This document shows, piece after piece, positions 9,359-19,800 of a DNA stretch of 64,000 bases. Made by a program: the position numbers and the translations under genes. The DNA is taken from contig JAQFVV010000021.1 in assembly GCA_028023455.1 (NCBI GenBank), positions 2,152,001 to 2,216,000 on the forward strand, in the 5' to 3' direction. The notes beneath the pieces were generated by a model. The model was not told where the DNA came from and ran no database searches. It saw nothing but the letters and a program-made list of their open reading frames with translations. This DNA comes from Epiperipatus broadwayi (taxonomy: Eukaryota > Onychophora > Udeonychophora > Euonychophora > Peripatidae). The stretch's first letter is position 1, and every line of letters starts with the position of its first letter.

Positions 9359-9736
9359 CCAGATTATCACCTCTACTCATATATACAATAAATGCTTAGA
9401 TATATATTAAGATAGTCAATCTTCATACTTTAATGGACAGGCTTCAATCCACTCAACACTCCAACTCTTCAATTGTCCATCTAATACCAGTTAAAAATTT
9501 TTTTTACAAGAAACTGACAACAATGAGGTAAAAAAAAAATTAAAGACTTCAATACTATGTATGAGAACTTTATAGAAATTTTCAAAGATGGAAATCATTG
9601 TGATTTTAAAAAGTAATAATAAGTTAAATTGAAATTATAAAAGAAAAAAAACAATTTATGGAAAGAATGGAAAAAAACTAAACAAAATCATGATTTATTT
9701 CTTAAATATAAAATATTAAAAAATAAAGTTATTTCT

Positions 9737-10956
9737 ATGATAAGGGCTGAGAAAAGATTGTTTTATATTAAATTTTTTAATGAAAGTAGAGATGACTTAA
9801 AAAACACTTGGAGAAAAATAAATGAAATATTATTAAGGAAATCAAGTTCTATAAATGATAGTTTTCTTCTAGCAAGTACTATTAATAATATATTTGTAGA
9901 AAGAATTAAACTAAAACAAAATGTTCATAATAATAATATTTTGACAACATATAATAATCAACCTAATTCTACATTTATACCAAATTTAAATGAAGAAGAA
10001 TTATATGAAATAATAGAAGAATGTTGAGATAATATAAACCCAGGTGTAGATACAATCAGAATGGTAGACATAAAAAATAATATTGTCATTCCATCAGATA
10101 TTATAATTTATGTGATTAGTAAAATTATAGAAAGTAATGCATTTCCTACATTATTAAAAACATCTATAGTAAGACCAGATTATAAATCTGGTGTTAAAAA
10201 TAATTTTAATAACCATAGAGATATAACTATTATTTCTTCAATTGCTCAAATAATAAAAAAATATATAATTTTTTTAATGAAAACCAATATTTATTCATAG
10301 AAGGAAGAAACAGAATTATGTTATTAGAGAATTTTACAGATAAAATTAATAATGCATTGAATGATAAAAAATATGTAACTGTAATTTTTTTAGATTTCGT
10401 TAAGTCTTTTGACATTATGGAGTTTAAGCAATTGATTCACAGTTTAAAAAATTGTGGTGTTAGAGAAAAATTGCTGTTTTTTTTTTTTTTAAATTATTTA
10501 AATGATAGATATATTGTAACAAATATATCAGAGTAATGAGCAAACTAAAATTATATTGAATTTCTCAACGGTTCTATAGTTAGTGCATTTTTATTTCTGA
10601 TTTGCATAAATGAGCTAGGAAATATTAATATTGAAAGATTAATATATCAATATGCAGATGATACTGTTATTATGAGTGAAAATAATAATATTGGTATAGC
10701 AATTAAAGAATGTCAAGAAAGTCTGAACAAAATTGTCTTTCGTTGCTTTGAGAAAGGAATTTATATAAATGGAGAAAAAAACAAAATTATGTTAACATGC
10801 TCTCCTCACATGAAATACAAAAATATTGATATACATCTGCATTCACATGAGTGTTTATATGATAATAATGTAATATGCAATGATACATGTATAAAAGTTG
10901 AACAAGTAAAATTTATTACATATCTTGGAATGAAGATAGATGAAAAAATGTCTTAG
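9737..10956 (+). pseudogene. Non-LTR reverse transcriptase, main RT domain (broken)
   Basis: Open pieces at 9737-10027, 10061-10300, 10318-10536 and 10672-10956 read in order as one RT. The first has the pre-RT helix region (RLFYIKFFNES, DDLKNTWRKINEILL). The second has KTSIVRPDYKSGVK and a decayed NHRDITIIS, equal to the usual NYRPI motif. The third has FLDFVKSFDIM, motif A with its aspartate. Between the third and fourth, YQYADDTVIM at about 10650-10675 is the catalytic YADD motif. The last piece ends in VKFITYLGMKIDEKMS, the thumb motif typical of LINE RTs. In-frame stops and frameshifts in between make it a pseudogene. Confidence 0.85.
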
Positions 10957-11166
10957 AAACATCATATAAATGTACTAATTAATAAATGTTGCTGTTTTAT
11001 AATAATGTTCTACAAAATCAAAGTTATTGTTCCTTTAAATATTCATATTGTTATATATAAATCTTTATGTGAACCTTTATTAAGATATGGGGAATAACAC
11101 TTTATAGTGTTGCAAGCTTTTCTAATATTAATAGATCAGCATTACTGCAAAAAAAGAATAATTGAT
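10957..11166 (+). pseudogene. Non-LTR RT thumb region, left of insertion
   Basis: Continuing frames encode a decayed HHINVLINKC-like and FYKI-like region, then IYKSLCEPLLRYG (about 11060-11090), a motif common after the RT thumb in LINEs. It is cut by the insertion at 11167. Confidence 0.6.
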
Positions 11167-11377
11167 TAATAACTAATCTTTTTTATTGCAGTGCCAAATG
11201 TATATCATATAATACTAAATCATCCATGCACTTTACTACTGTTACACAATGCTTTATTTACCACTCTCTTTTATAGTTTACAGTTTCGATTGCCCCAGCA
11301 ATCTTCTTCAGAACTTTTATATCTCCTGTTAGGAGTTAGGAACAGTAGTAAAGTGCATGGATGATTTAGTATTATAT
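11167..11377. mobile_element. Foldback insertion with hammerhead and 10-bp target duplication
   Basis: AATAATTGAT occurs immediately left (11157-11166) and right (11378-11387), a clean 10-bp target duplication inside the LINE. The insertion has 37-bp perfect inverted arms at 11207-11243 and 11341-11377. The right arm touches the duplication, while the left has about 40 extra bases. A hammerhead fold lies between the arms on the minus strand. Size, variable-length duplication and HHR fit a non-autonomous PLE-related or retrozyme-like element. Confidence 0.8.
11275..11315 (-). ncRNA. Hammerhead ribozyme-like fold in foldback insertion
   Basis: Minus strand: stem I AGTT / AACT (4 bp), core CTGAAGA, one extra A, stem II GATTGC / GCAATC (6 bp, loop CCCA on the plus strand), GAA, ACTGT as a vestigial stem III, A as cleavage nucleotide. 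All core bases are present. The extra A before stem II and the minimal stem III make activity uncertain. Confidence 0.65.
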
Positions 11378-11387
11378 AATAATTGAT

Positions 11388-11720
11388 CTAATAGAAAAAA
11401 ATATTAATAAAGAAAAAAAATGTATACATAAATAATATTTTATTATTCAATCAAGTTCTCGATTATATAATTATAGAGAGAAAAAAAATTAATAGTACTA
11501 TCAAAAAACCTTATATAAAACAATTTGAAATATGTTTAAGGAAAACAGATATATGCATAGTTTCAAAATATTGTAATAAATATGGAACTAGGGTAAGAAA
11601 TCGCTATGTTCCTAAATTATTCAATAATTTATCTATTGAATTAAGAAGCTTGCAACATTATAGGGAAATAACAAAAAACAATTTAAAAAATATATATTGA
11701 AGAGGTGAAAAAAAAAAAAG
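11388..11720 (+). pseudogene. Non-LTR retrotransposon C-terminal region
   Basis: After the insertion the relic resumes. A frame reads YGTRVRNRYVPKLFNNLS then RSLQHYREITKNNLK, the R-NR-P-LFN-LP-type C-terminal signature seen in many LINE ORF2 proteins. Poly-A and poly-G runs follow near 11708-11731. Confidence 0.65.
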
Positions 11721-12329
11721 GGGGGGGGGGAATTAGTACAAAAAAAAGTTTATGAGTATCTAATGTCGTATAATCAATATTTTTATTATATAATAATATA
11801 TTATTTAAATATAATTTATAGTTGTTGTTATTATTGGCATATTGTATGTTATATTATGTTTAAAATTTCATGTGCATATTTTAAATGTTATATCAAAATT
11901 TTCTTCTATATAAAAACGCAACTAAGGCTTAGTAGGAGAAGAATGAAATTTGTATTTGTGTAATTATATTTTGAACTGTATTCAAGTGAATTAATGTATT
12001 GAATGTATTTATTTTAATAAACAACATATTAATAATAATAAAAAAAGATAAAGTTTAAATAGGCAGATTATTAACTCACAGCAGCTATGATGTGATTTGT
12101 GTAATATTATGACTAGAGCAGTACGTATGTCTAAGAAAATTATTATTTTATGAATTGCTTTTTTGATTATTATAATTTTACCTTTAAGGCTTTGGCTATG
12201 CTGAGGCTATTAAAATATGGTAGATCTGAATTTGGTTCACTCCCATATAGCTATTTAAGTTAGATAGCTGGATTTAAAGTCATTTTCATGTCCAAAAATT
12301 TCAGTTTCTACTTAAATATACGTAAGAAA

Positions 12330-12545
12330 TAGAGTGCTGGGTTTTGAGTTGATAGTTTAGATCTAGTAGCGTCCAAATATTCTAGCCCTCCACTGACGTG
12401 AGCCATAAGCTCAAAACCAGTTGGTCTGGGGATGAGAGTGTTCTGGATAGAGATTTTAAATATTTTCTCATACTGCACTTATTAATTAAGAGCTTGTTTG
12501 AGCTATTGATACGCTCTCTGTATTGCATTTTTGTAAATACAAGCT
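12330..12545 (+). mobile_element. Family 2 hammerhead repeat, diverged single arm
   Basis: Shares TTTAGATCTAGT, CTAGCC, AGATTTTAAATATTTTCTC and AGCTTGTT with the arms at 4054-4411. An HHR relic lies at 12388-12431. Confidence 0.65.
12388..12431 (+). ncRNA. Decayed hammerhead ribozyme, family 2
   Basis: Stem I CTCCA / TGGGG pairs over 5 positions including one G-U. Stem II GAGC / GCTC is perfect around CATAA. Stem III ACC / GGT closes a tetraloop AGTT and C at 12426 is the cleavage base. The core has CTGACGT (A9 to T) and GAA is AAA, so it is predicted inactive, although the whole three-stem fold survives. Confidence 0.65.
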
Positions 12546-12788
12546 TATAAAAGTTATGTCACGTTATATATGACTTGCTTTTTTGATTATTTTATGGCAT
12601 AATTAAGCTTTCCAAATTTGATTTTTTTTATTATAAGCATTATTTACGATTGTTAAAAATTTTTATATAAAAAATGTAAAAAGAAATGTAACCATAGAGT
12701 GCTAGTAATGAATAAATTAAATTACACTCATTTATACCATTTCTAACTGGGATCAATAGTTATTTTCTTTCAGCAAAATTATAATTTG
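12546..12788. other. AT-rich spacer, nothing recognised
   Basis: No feature seen. Confidence 0.5.
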
Positions 12789-12801
12789 TTATTATAATGA
12801 A

Positions 12802-12987
12802 GTTGTAAATAATACTTTATACTCATTATCTAAGCAATATATATTAAGGCTATAATAACCTTAAGACTACGCACATAAATGCAACAGTGGGGACCTCTAC
12901 AAATCTTGTGTTAAATATTGTAGAGGTCCCGACTGTCGCATTTAGGCACATAGTTTTAAGGTTATATATAACCTTAGTATATATTGC
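12802..12987. mobile_element. Foldback insertion with 13-bp target duplication
   Basis: TTATTATAATGAA occurs at 12789-12801 and 12988-13000 on either side. Arms of ~68 bp are inverted: GCAATATATATTAAGG from 12836 mirrors CCTTAGTATATATTGC ending at 12987, and GGGACCTCTACAA mirrors TTGTAGAGGTCCC. As at 11167-11377, one arm abuts the duplication while the other side has ~34 extra bases. No HHR core found. The 144-aa open frame starting at 12887 begins inside this repeat and is not convincing as a gene. Confidence 0.8.
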
Positions 12988-13000
12988 TTATTATAATGAA

Positions 13001-15240
13001 ATAAATTTGATTTTATTAATTAATGTCATTATTTACAAAAAGTATAATTCTAAGGCAATATGTGAAGCTGGAAATATAGGACATATTTCTGCTTCACCTA
13101 GTGCCAATGTCATCAGCACTAGTATGGGTTTGAACCCAACTTGTGTATTACCTGACACCCATCTCATAATAGGTGGTAGTATATTTATAATCAATATTAT
13201 AATCTTTTATCTAATTAATTTGTATTTTATGATTCAAACTAACCTTTTTGTAATTTTATTTTATATTTGTAAAAATGTATATTGTGGTTATTTTATTACA
13301 TTGGCACTGAGTAAAAATTGAATACTAGATATCTATAAAATGTTACAAATATTTTAAATTCTTTTATTAAAGTTCATTTTTCTTCAATTAATCAGTTGGT
13401 AACATTTTATATTTATCTTTTGTTAAATGTACATTAAAGGATCAATTATGTAAACCATCTAATATTTGTAAGAAATATTTTGTAAATTCCTACTTAATTT
13501 TTATATCAAATATTAGGTTTAAAAGTCATCGTATTATTTATAGAATGTAGCAAATTCCTAAAATTTTTGTGAATAAAATTTACATTTTTTTAATCTAAAT
13601 CTTAATTAAATAGGCTTTGTTAATATGATGACTGATAAAATTAATCATGCTTGTTGCTGTTTTCTTTTAATTAGAAGAATGAACCCTTGGGGCATGTTGA
13701 AAGCAGGATTGTAATTTTCCGCCCAAGCAGACACCAACCTCAGAGAACTGCTTAGAGCAATTGCAATTAGTAGTAGTCAATGTAGATTGAATCCTATAGA
13801 TAAAGACAGATCAGATAAATAGCAGAAAATTTTGATAAGAAGGGATTATTAATTGAAGAACAGTTCACTGAAGAGAGTATCTATAGTATTTTGTACCTAA
13901 AGAATGAAGGAGTAAAAGATTGGTCGTTTGCTTTTCGGAGCTCTGCTTGCACCAGCTCATCACAATGCCATTCCAGTGCTCTCAACACCTAGGCCGAGAC
14001 TGTACTGTGTCAAGAAAGCCTACTAAATGATCTAATTTTATAACCACCTGTTTCTACCGATTGGGTGAGAAACCTCCAATTTGCCGCAAGCCTATGATTC
14101 TAGCTTACTTTGCTTTCTAAAATTTATATTATATATATATATATCTGTAATCTTTATACAACTTAATTTTAAAATGCGTTTTTTTTTTTAATTTTTTCTC
14201 TTAAATTTAAAACTATTAATTCATTTTGATGTGGCAAATTTATCTTAAATTTTTTGTTGGTTTATTTATAATATTGACATATTGAAACTGCCAAATATAA
14301 AACTCAATGAGCAACTAACTTTAAACCCCTTCCCTCTTATTTTCTCCAGTTAAAAATCATTTTAGCAGACTTATTTCCATTAAATTAATTAAGAGAGAAA
14401 GCTCATTTAGTTTTGTACCTCATATTATAAAATTTATTTTAAATGATTGAAGTTATTTTAAAAGTTAGATATTTTATTATTATCTCCAATTTAAAAGTGC
14501 CCTTGTAATTATTTCTAAGAGAATAATGTATTTTATTAAATCAATTAAGTAAAATCTGTCACAATTTCTTTAAAACAAATATTTTAAAAGAGAATAACTT
14601 AAAGCACCGCTCTCATAGTGTTTTCATATCAACTATTAACAATATATTTCATACATATATATTTTCATTTGTATCAGTAAAATAGTAAAATGGTGATATA
14701 TAATTTATTATGCTGTATGTTGTCAAACTTCACCAGAAGTGAGTTTGATATTCAATGCCCTGTCTATGTTATTTAAAAGACAGTCTTATTTTATAATTAT
14801 CGATAATGAACTATTTAAGAACTTACTAATACAAGAAATATTTGGAAAGTGTGGAAGACAATTTATATTTTAGTTTTAATTCTTGCCTTTCCTTTATATT
14901 ATATTTTATGATCCATTCATTAATGGCCTAAGGTTTCTGGGGACTTTCTATTATGTTGGGGAGCCGATTATTTAGTCAGGTATTAATTTATTAGGATCGT
15001 TAGTGATCCACTATATATATATATATATGTCTATGTCTGGGGCATTATGTAATTTATAGTTACAACCATTGTTTATTATTATTATTATTCTTGCTTTGCT
15101 ACTTACCCCTTAGGACTTTCGGAATGTTAAATATGACCAGTCCAATCTTTCACTTTCCATCAAAGTAGACATATTTCCTACCAAGGGATCCTTTTTCAGG
15201 CATTGCCATTAAAATGTGTATGGGAAGTCCATCACATCAA
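13001..15240. other. Unassigned DNA, no gene recognised
   Basis: AT-rich, with a somewhat more mixed stretch at 13675-14110 (for example CTTGCACCAGCTCATCAC) and short (TA)n runs near 14135 and 15015. No domain, tRNA-like box or repeat match seen. Confidence 0.5.
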
Positions 15241-15243
15241 ATC

Positions 15244-15283
<40 letters not shown>
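15244..15283 (+). repeat. (ATT)n microsatellite, ~13 copies
   Basis: Uninterrupted ATT repeats. Overlapping frames in this area are products of the repeat. Confidence 0.95.
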
Positions 15284-15286
<3 letters not shown>

Positions 15287-16475
15287 AGACATGTTTTGGC
15301 TGGAGGGCCAACATTTCTCTCATCATCTACCTGTATAAACCAGGGATTTCTTTTAAGAAAAGCCACCCAGAGGTTCATAACAGACCTCATTTATTCTTTT
15401 GTTGTAAATCTATAATATCTTACTGCCTTTATCATTATGTATTTGTTTCCAAACCTGAAATGCTCTCTGCTGTGATGGCATGTCTTTCACCAACCAACCC
15501 TGTTAATTAGTTAAATCTGACTATATAATTGTCATTTATTTATTTAAGAACTATTTTGCTTTCCACACTCATTACAGACAACTGATTTAAATGTAATAGT
15601 ATTTTAAATACACATTGCTCATGTTTTGTTATTTATATATAAAAATAGATTTATTTTGTAATCTCTTAAAGAGAGCTCATGATATTTTATTGCTGATTGG
15701 TTATTGACAGACCAATTAACAAAATTTTTACATTGTTATCAAAGCCGCATCAAAACGTATTCAAGAAGTATAATAACCTAATTGTATAAACAAAACTCAA
15801 CTTATTTTGTATAACAATTTCTTAATAAATTCATGTAATATTATTATTTTTAAATTAGCTTAGTTTATCATCACTCAGAATCTCTAATATTAATTACCCT
15901 AGTTATTTATAATATTTCTTTGATTTAAATTTGCTTCTTTGTCATGTTGCCATAAATAATTATCATTATTACGGTTCAAACCACAACTGTAACATTCTGC
16001 AATCATCAGAATTCATTAAATAGATAATTTCTCATATAAACCCATTATTATTTTGAGTCTCTTTGTGAACCATGATCTCCAGCTGGGACGAAATAAAACC
16101 AAGGACTGCTAATGTCATCACAAACGTTATCCATTAGTCAGAGAGGCAATAGTTCAGGCAAACAGATTAGGATTCACTATTCTCCTGACATCTGTATCTT
16201 GTGTATGGTTGGAGTCGATGTCCTTTTGCTTGGATTATTGGTCTTGTTGAAAGAAAACACAATTTTGATCGGCACATATGTAACTTGCTCATGCTGAATG
16301 TTTTATATATGTAAGTAGAGTGATTTGAAGTCAGGATTTTTCAGTCTGTTTCTATGCTATGATCCAATAACATGAGGGGTTAGATGGCCATATTGTCTAA
16401 ATGGGTATGACTACAATATGAAATCTAATAAGGGCTTTGAACTTTCCATTGCTGTGTTTGTAATGAAGTGGATGG
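15284..16475. other. Unassigned DNA
   Basis: Short frames only. A segment at 15980-16015 faintly recalls a PLE tail (CAATCATCAGAATTC on the plus strand), but no GAA partner in the right place supports an HHR. Confidence 0.4.
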
Positions 16476-16479
16476 TTGA

Positions 16480-16745
16480 ACAGTCAAAAGGGTGAGAAGA
16501 TTATATCCTGTCCGTTAAAGTTTGAGGAATTGCTATCTTAATATAAACTGAGCACTGGTTATATATGTGTGTGGGAGATTATGATCTGGCCCAACTGATG
16601 AGTGCTGGTTCTTCATGAAATATGTAGATTGGAATGATGTCTCTTTTTCACAATGTGTATAGTCATATGTATCAGTTGCTTGAGAAGGAGTGGAGGATGA
16701 ATAGATTGAAAAATCTTGAGTTCAAATCCCTCTACTTACACTATA
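16480..16745 (+). mobile_element. Family 1 retrozyme-like repeat, partial copy
   Basis: Shares GGATGGTTGAA, CCTGTCCGTTAAAGTTTGAG, TAATATAAACTGAGCACT and the HHR block with the other family 1 copies, with the HHR sense strand being plus. Confidence 0.8.
16590..16633 (+). ncRNA. Hammerhead ribozyme with intact core but changed cleavage step, family 1
   Basis: Stem I CCAA / TTGG, core CTGATGA, weak stem II GTG / CAT and GAA are all present. Stem III reads ATATGTAG, so the base before the cleavage nucleotide is G instead of T. Activity is doubtful. Confidence 0.65.
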
Positions 16746-17495
16746 TATATATAAGGTAGGTGAAAATAACTATAGATCACAAAAAAAAAAAGAGAAATAA
16801 AATGACTTATGTTTAAACTGCAACAGTATGAAATGCCACTAAATTTAAAAAAAAGTTATATAAAACATAGACTATGTGAGCAAAATTCAAACTAAATTGA
16901 TTTTCCAAAATACTATAAAGATATTGAAATAAATATCTGTTTATAAAATTCTATAAAATTTAAGGCTTATGAATCTTTTTTACAACTTGTAGCCATAGAG
17001 GGTTTAATGTAAAAAATGAATGATATGTGTAAGTATATATACCTTATATGGATTTGCACAATATAGAACATAACACTCTCATTTCTAGAATCTCTTCTAG
17101 CAAAGATCAAAAATTGAATAACCTAAAGGTTTTTTTTTTAGATTTATGCTTATGTAAAAAATAAAATATAATATGGAAATTGATCAATTAGTTGTAAGTT
17201 GTAAAGAAACTGATAGATAAATTGACATATTTTTTTATATAAGCATCAAAATTTTAATCAAATAATGTAAATCTAAAAAGCAATTATCGTCAACCTTTGA
17301 TATTCATCTAACATTTATACATCTGCACTACCATTATATAATCATTAAAATCTTTATAATTTATATTTCAAACATTAATTTTTAATCCTTTGAAAATTGC
17401 TAGCCAATGAAGTCTTTATATCATCATTTTTAACCAATTACCTTTTCACTGTAGAATAACAATTCCTTAAGAGTTAATCCAGTTTCCCTGATCCA
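16746..17495. other. AT-rich spacer, nothing recognised
   Basis: No feature seen. Confidence 0.5.
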
Positions 17496-17499
17496 TAAC

Positions 17500-17726
17500 A
17501 TCTCTTCTTCACATCATTCCAGAAAACTTCCTTATTTTATTCTTTCATCTCATATATGCTCATTTTATAGATTATTCATGCAAATTCTTGGACTATAGTT
17601 TAAAACTTCAATTTCTATTTATTAACATCTCTTCTAGAAATACATATATCTCATTCCCATTTCAATCTTTTCATTCTTTTAATGATCTCAATGATACCTG
17701 TTTATATTCTCATCCAAATGTTTCAC
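17500..17726 (-). pseudogene. Degraded non-LTR RT C-terminal fragment
   Basis: The DNA resembles the better preserved relic at 53690-54345 (shared order of CATCTCTTCTAG, CATTTCAATCTTTT and AATGATCTCAATGATA). Read on the minus strand this would be the region before the AGHI-like signature. It is too decayed to translate. Confidence 0.4.
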
Positions 17727-17727
17727 T

Positions 17728-17822
17728 AACAATCAAAAATTTCAAATTGCTGTCAAGACAACATCCTTTTAACAATAAAAGGAGGTTGCCTTGACAACAG
17801 TTTAAAATTGTTGATTGTTAAT
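17728..17822. repeat. Small foldback, ~45-bp inverted arms
   Basis: TAACAATCAAAAATTTCAAA from 17728 mirrors the TTTAAAATTGTTGATTGTTA end at 17822, and GCTGTCAAGACAAC mirrors GTTGCCTTGACAAC. The arms meet in a few bases near 17775. A MITE or an HHR-less foldback is possible. Confidence 0.75.
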
Positions 17823-17829
17823 GATATTG

Positions 17830-19005
17830 GGATTGTCTAAGTGTTGTCTAGCTTTTAATGATTATTTGCAAACCCATTTAGCTTTGAGCATTATTACACT
17901 TATATATTTATATGTAATATTATAAATCGATATCTGTTTTTTTAAAGTAATATACATAATCTTATAATTAAATATTAGTAAATACAGTAATCAAAAATTT
18001 TGAAAAGGACAAAAAACATAATCATCACTTATGAGCAGTTTCGACTATCCTCGTAGTCTTTGTCAACTAGTTCTTTGAAAGATTAAACTTCCCATAATTC
18101 CATGATCTTAACATTAGCTGCATGCCTATTAATTAAGTCTTGCCTGTATTTCTATATTAGCATAGTTTCCTTTATTTTCCTTTTATTGTTATTTCTTTCA
18201 GTTTGAAATATTTTTACATTATTATAATTGAAATTAAAACCATATATACATGATTTATTATGGTCGTAAAAAGTGGAAGCTGATATGTTATTATTATCTT
18301 TTGCAATTTCGATTTGAATTTTGGACTCTTTTTAACAATAACAAATGGTTTTTTATTCTTTTCTCCAATATACACTTCGATTCCCCTATATATCTGCTAC
18401 CAGTGCAGTTAAATATGTGAATTGCTTAGAAAAATGTAAACAAAAAACTTTGATACAAAAGAATATGTGTGAATAGAAATGATAGTTATAGTTTAAATTG
18501 AAATGACTTATAAAAATACAAATAGCAATGAATATCGTTTGCTAAATCCTGCTTCTAATCACATGACTGACCTGTCATCATTTAGAATGTGAGAAAACTA
18601 TGATATAAACTATACTAATTACTTTAATCTATAAATAATCTACTATTGAAGGATCAGTTAGAAATAAATATATAGCTTAACCATTTATTAAGCTTTACCT
18701 AGAAGTGATGGTGAGATTACGAAATAGTGGAATTAGAATTAAACATGATAAAGGATTATTGGAGGGTGGGGGTGGGTAATGTATTTAGCATACACATTAA
18801 TTTATGAATTAAAAAAATGTCATGGAGTTAAAGCAGAGTTCAAAGAGGAAAGGAGCTTTCTACAACATAAATGCTTCTAATCTCTTAATAAAGTAAAGCT
18901 TTATTTGGGCTTAGATTTAATGCATGGAAGTTTATAAATTAGGCTGACTACCTTTACCTTGGTTCAATGCTTTAAGCTACATGTGATTTAATATAATTAA
19001 TCAAT
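17830..19005. other. AT-rich DNA, nothing recognised
   Basis: No gene, tRNA-like box or repeat identified. Confidence 0.5.
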
Positions 19006-19126
19006 GTTTGATAAGGCTCTCTGGTCCATTTCATCAACATCTTCATCAGTAAAATGATCTCCTACTGTAGTAAGATCCCCTAAATGATCTTCAATAATGA
19101 AATCTGTATTTTCTTCATTAAAGTAT

Positions 19127-19402
19127 ACATTCAAAGATCAGCCTTTCAAGCTAATTGTGCATGCGTCTTCTGTGAGTGTTAAATGATAAATGAATACTTC
19201 ACTCTACAATACAAGATATAGTATTTATGCAGGAATAAAAGGAATCCTTTTATTCCTGCATAAATACTATATCTTGTATTGTAGAGTGAAGTATTCATTT
19301 ATCATTTAACACTCACAGAAGACGCATGCACAATTAGCTTGAAAGGCTGATCTTTGAATGTATACAATTGTATGCATAGCGTCATATAAAAATAAATGCT
19401 TA
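19127..19402. mobile_element. Insertion made of a perfect 243-bp palindrome plus tail, 13-bp duplication
   Basis: TTCATTAAAGTAT occurs at 19114-19126 and 19403-19415. Within lies a palindrome spanning 19123-19365 with 121-bp arms identical base for base on either side of A19244. About 37 further bases follow on the right only. The extra one-sided tail and 10-13 bp duplications resemble the insertions at 11167 and 12802. Perfect arms mean either a very recent insertion or an assembly or library inversion artefact, but the duplication favours insertion. Confidence 0.75.
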
Positions 19403-19565
19403 TTCATTAAAGTATGAAAGAACTTTCTTTATCACATCCCCTGGTCTGTATTCTAAAGGCTTTTTCTGACCAATGTTTGAAATATTGTGAAATTGATTTG
19501 CCCAGGGCTTCATTTATCATAGCTTCAAAGTAATCACCCATATAATTTTCAGTAATAAAGATAGC

Positions 19566-19598
19566 TCCCCCCCTCCCCCCCCCCCCCCCCCTCCTCCC

Positions 19599-19646
<48 letters not shown>

Positions 19647-19697
19647 CCGGGGGGCCCCCCCCCCCCCCCCCCCCCCTCCTTTTTTTTTTGGGGCCCT
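19566..19697. repeat. Poly-C/G block flanked by a 14-bp duplication, probable artefact
   Basis: A 132-bp block of almost pure C with a few T and G runs and a terminal T run. GTAATAAAGATAGC is present on both sides (19552-19565 and 19698-19711). Such homopolymer filler is unlike the rest of the AT-rich window and more likely comes from sequencing or gap closing than from biology. Confidence 0.7.
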
Positions 19698-19800
19698 GTA
19701 ATAAAGATAGCATTTTATGAATATCCTCTTTGTAAAAGAAATCCTTGTGATTCTGGTAGATCATATAAAAAGCATTTTTGAACACTTGCAACTGAGCCTG

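Larger units (their letters stand above)
8690..9485 (-). mobile_element. Retrozyme-like tandem dimer (family 1)
   Basis: Two direct copies start at CTGAAATACAG near 8695 and 9163. Their minus-strand HHRs lie at 8838-8881 and 9315-9358, so the cleavage sites are 477 bp apart. The unit includes the strings TTTAATGGACAGGCTTCAAT, TGACCCCTCATGTACAGGAC and CAAGGGATGGGCAGACATCTC. It has no long frame. A tandem pair delimited by HHRs is the layout described for retrozymes, whose transcripts self-cleave to a unit-length RNA. The second HHR has a core mutation (G12 to A), so only one cleavage would be expected here. Confidence 0.8.
9490..12050 (+). mobile_element. Decayed non-LTR (LINE) retrotransposon
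   Basis: A very A-rich, 5'-truncated LINE starts just after the family 1 repeat near 9490. Broken frames give linker, RT and C-terminal parts in order, then a non-coding tail ending in AATAATAATAA-rich sequence near 12045. RT features match LINEs of the jockey/CR1-like group, but I cannot place the clade. It is interrupted at 11167-11377 by a younger insertion flanked by a 10-bp duplication. Confidence 0.8.
19010..19800 (-). pseudogene. Unidentified coding relic split by two insertions
   Basis: On the minus strand, once two insertions (19127-19402 and 19566-19697) are set aside, long stretches look like protein. An upstream part includes FKNAFYMIYQNHKDFFYK. A next frame has NYMGDYFEAMINEALG and SISQYFKHWSEKA. 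A last frame reads EYRPGDVIKKVLSYFNEE and, beyond the palindrome, DFIIEDHLGDLTTVGDHFTD then EDVDEMDQRAL. Frameshifts separate the pieces. I do not recognise the family. It may be a processed pseudogene or a decayed transposon ORF. The direct repeats flanking each insertion support the reading that both interrupted one older sequence. Confidence 0.4.

Noticed and set aside
8690-9485. CRISPR array or prokaryotic repeat system
   Set aside because: Only two long repeats with no short-repeat/spacer pattern, in a eukaryotic transposon-rich context.
11763-11963. 66-aa frame after the LINE
   Set aside because: AT-rich tail of the retroelement with no recognised motif.
12887-13321. 144-aa open frame
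   Set aside because: Starts inside the foldback at 12802-12987 and has no domain-like features; an AT-rich chance frame.
19040-19062. Minus-strand CTGATGAAGATGTTGATGAAA resembling a hammerhead
   Set aside because: No stem II pairing; it lies in the coding relic (frame TDEDVDEM).
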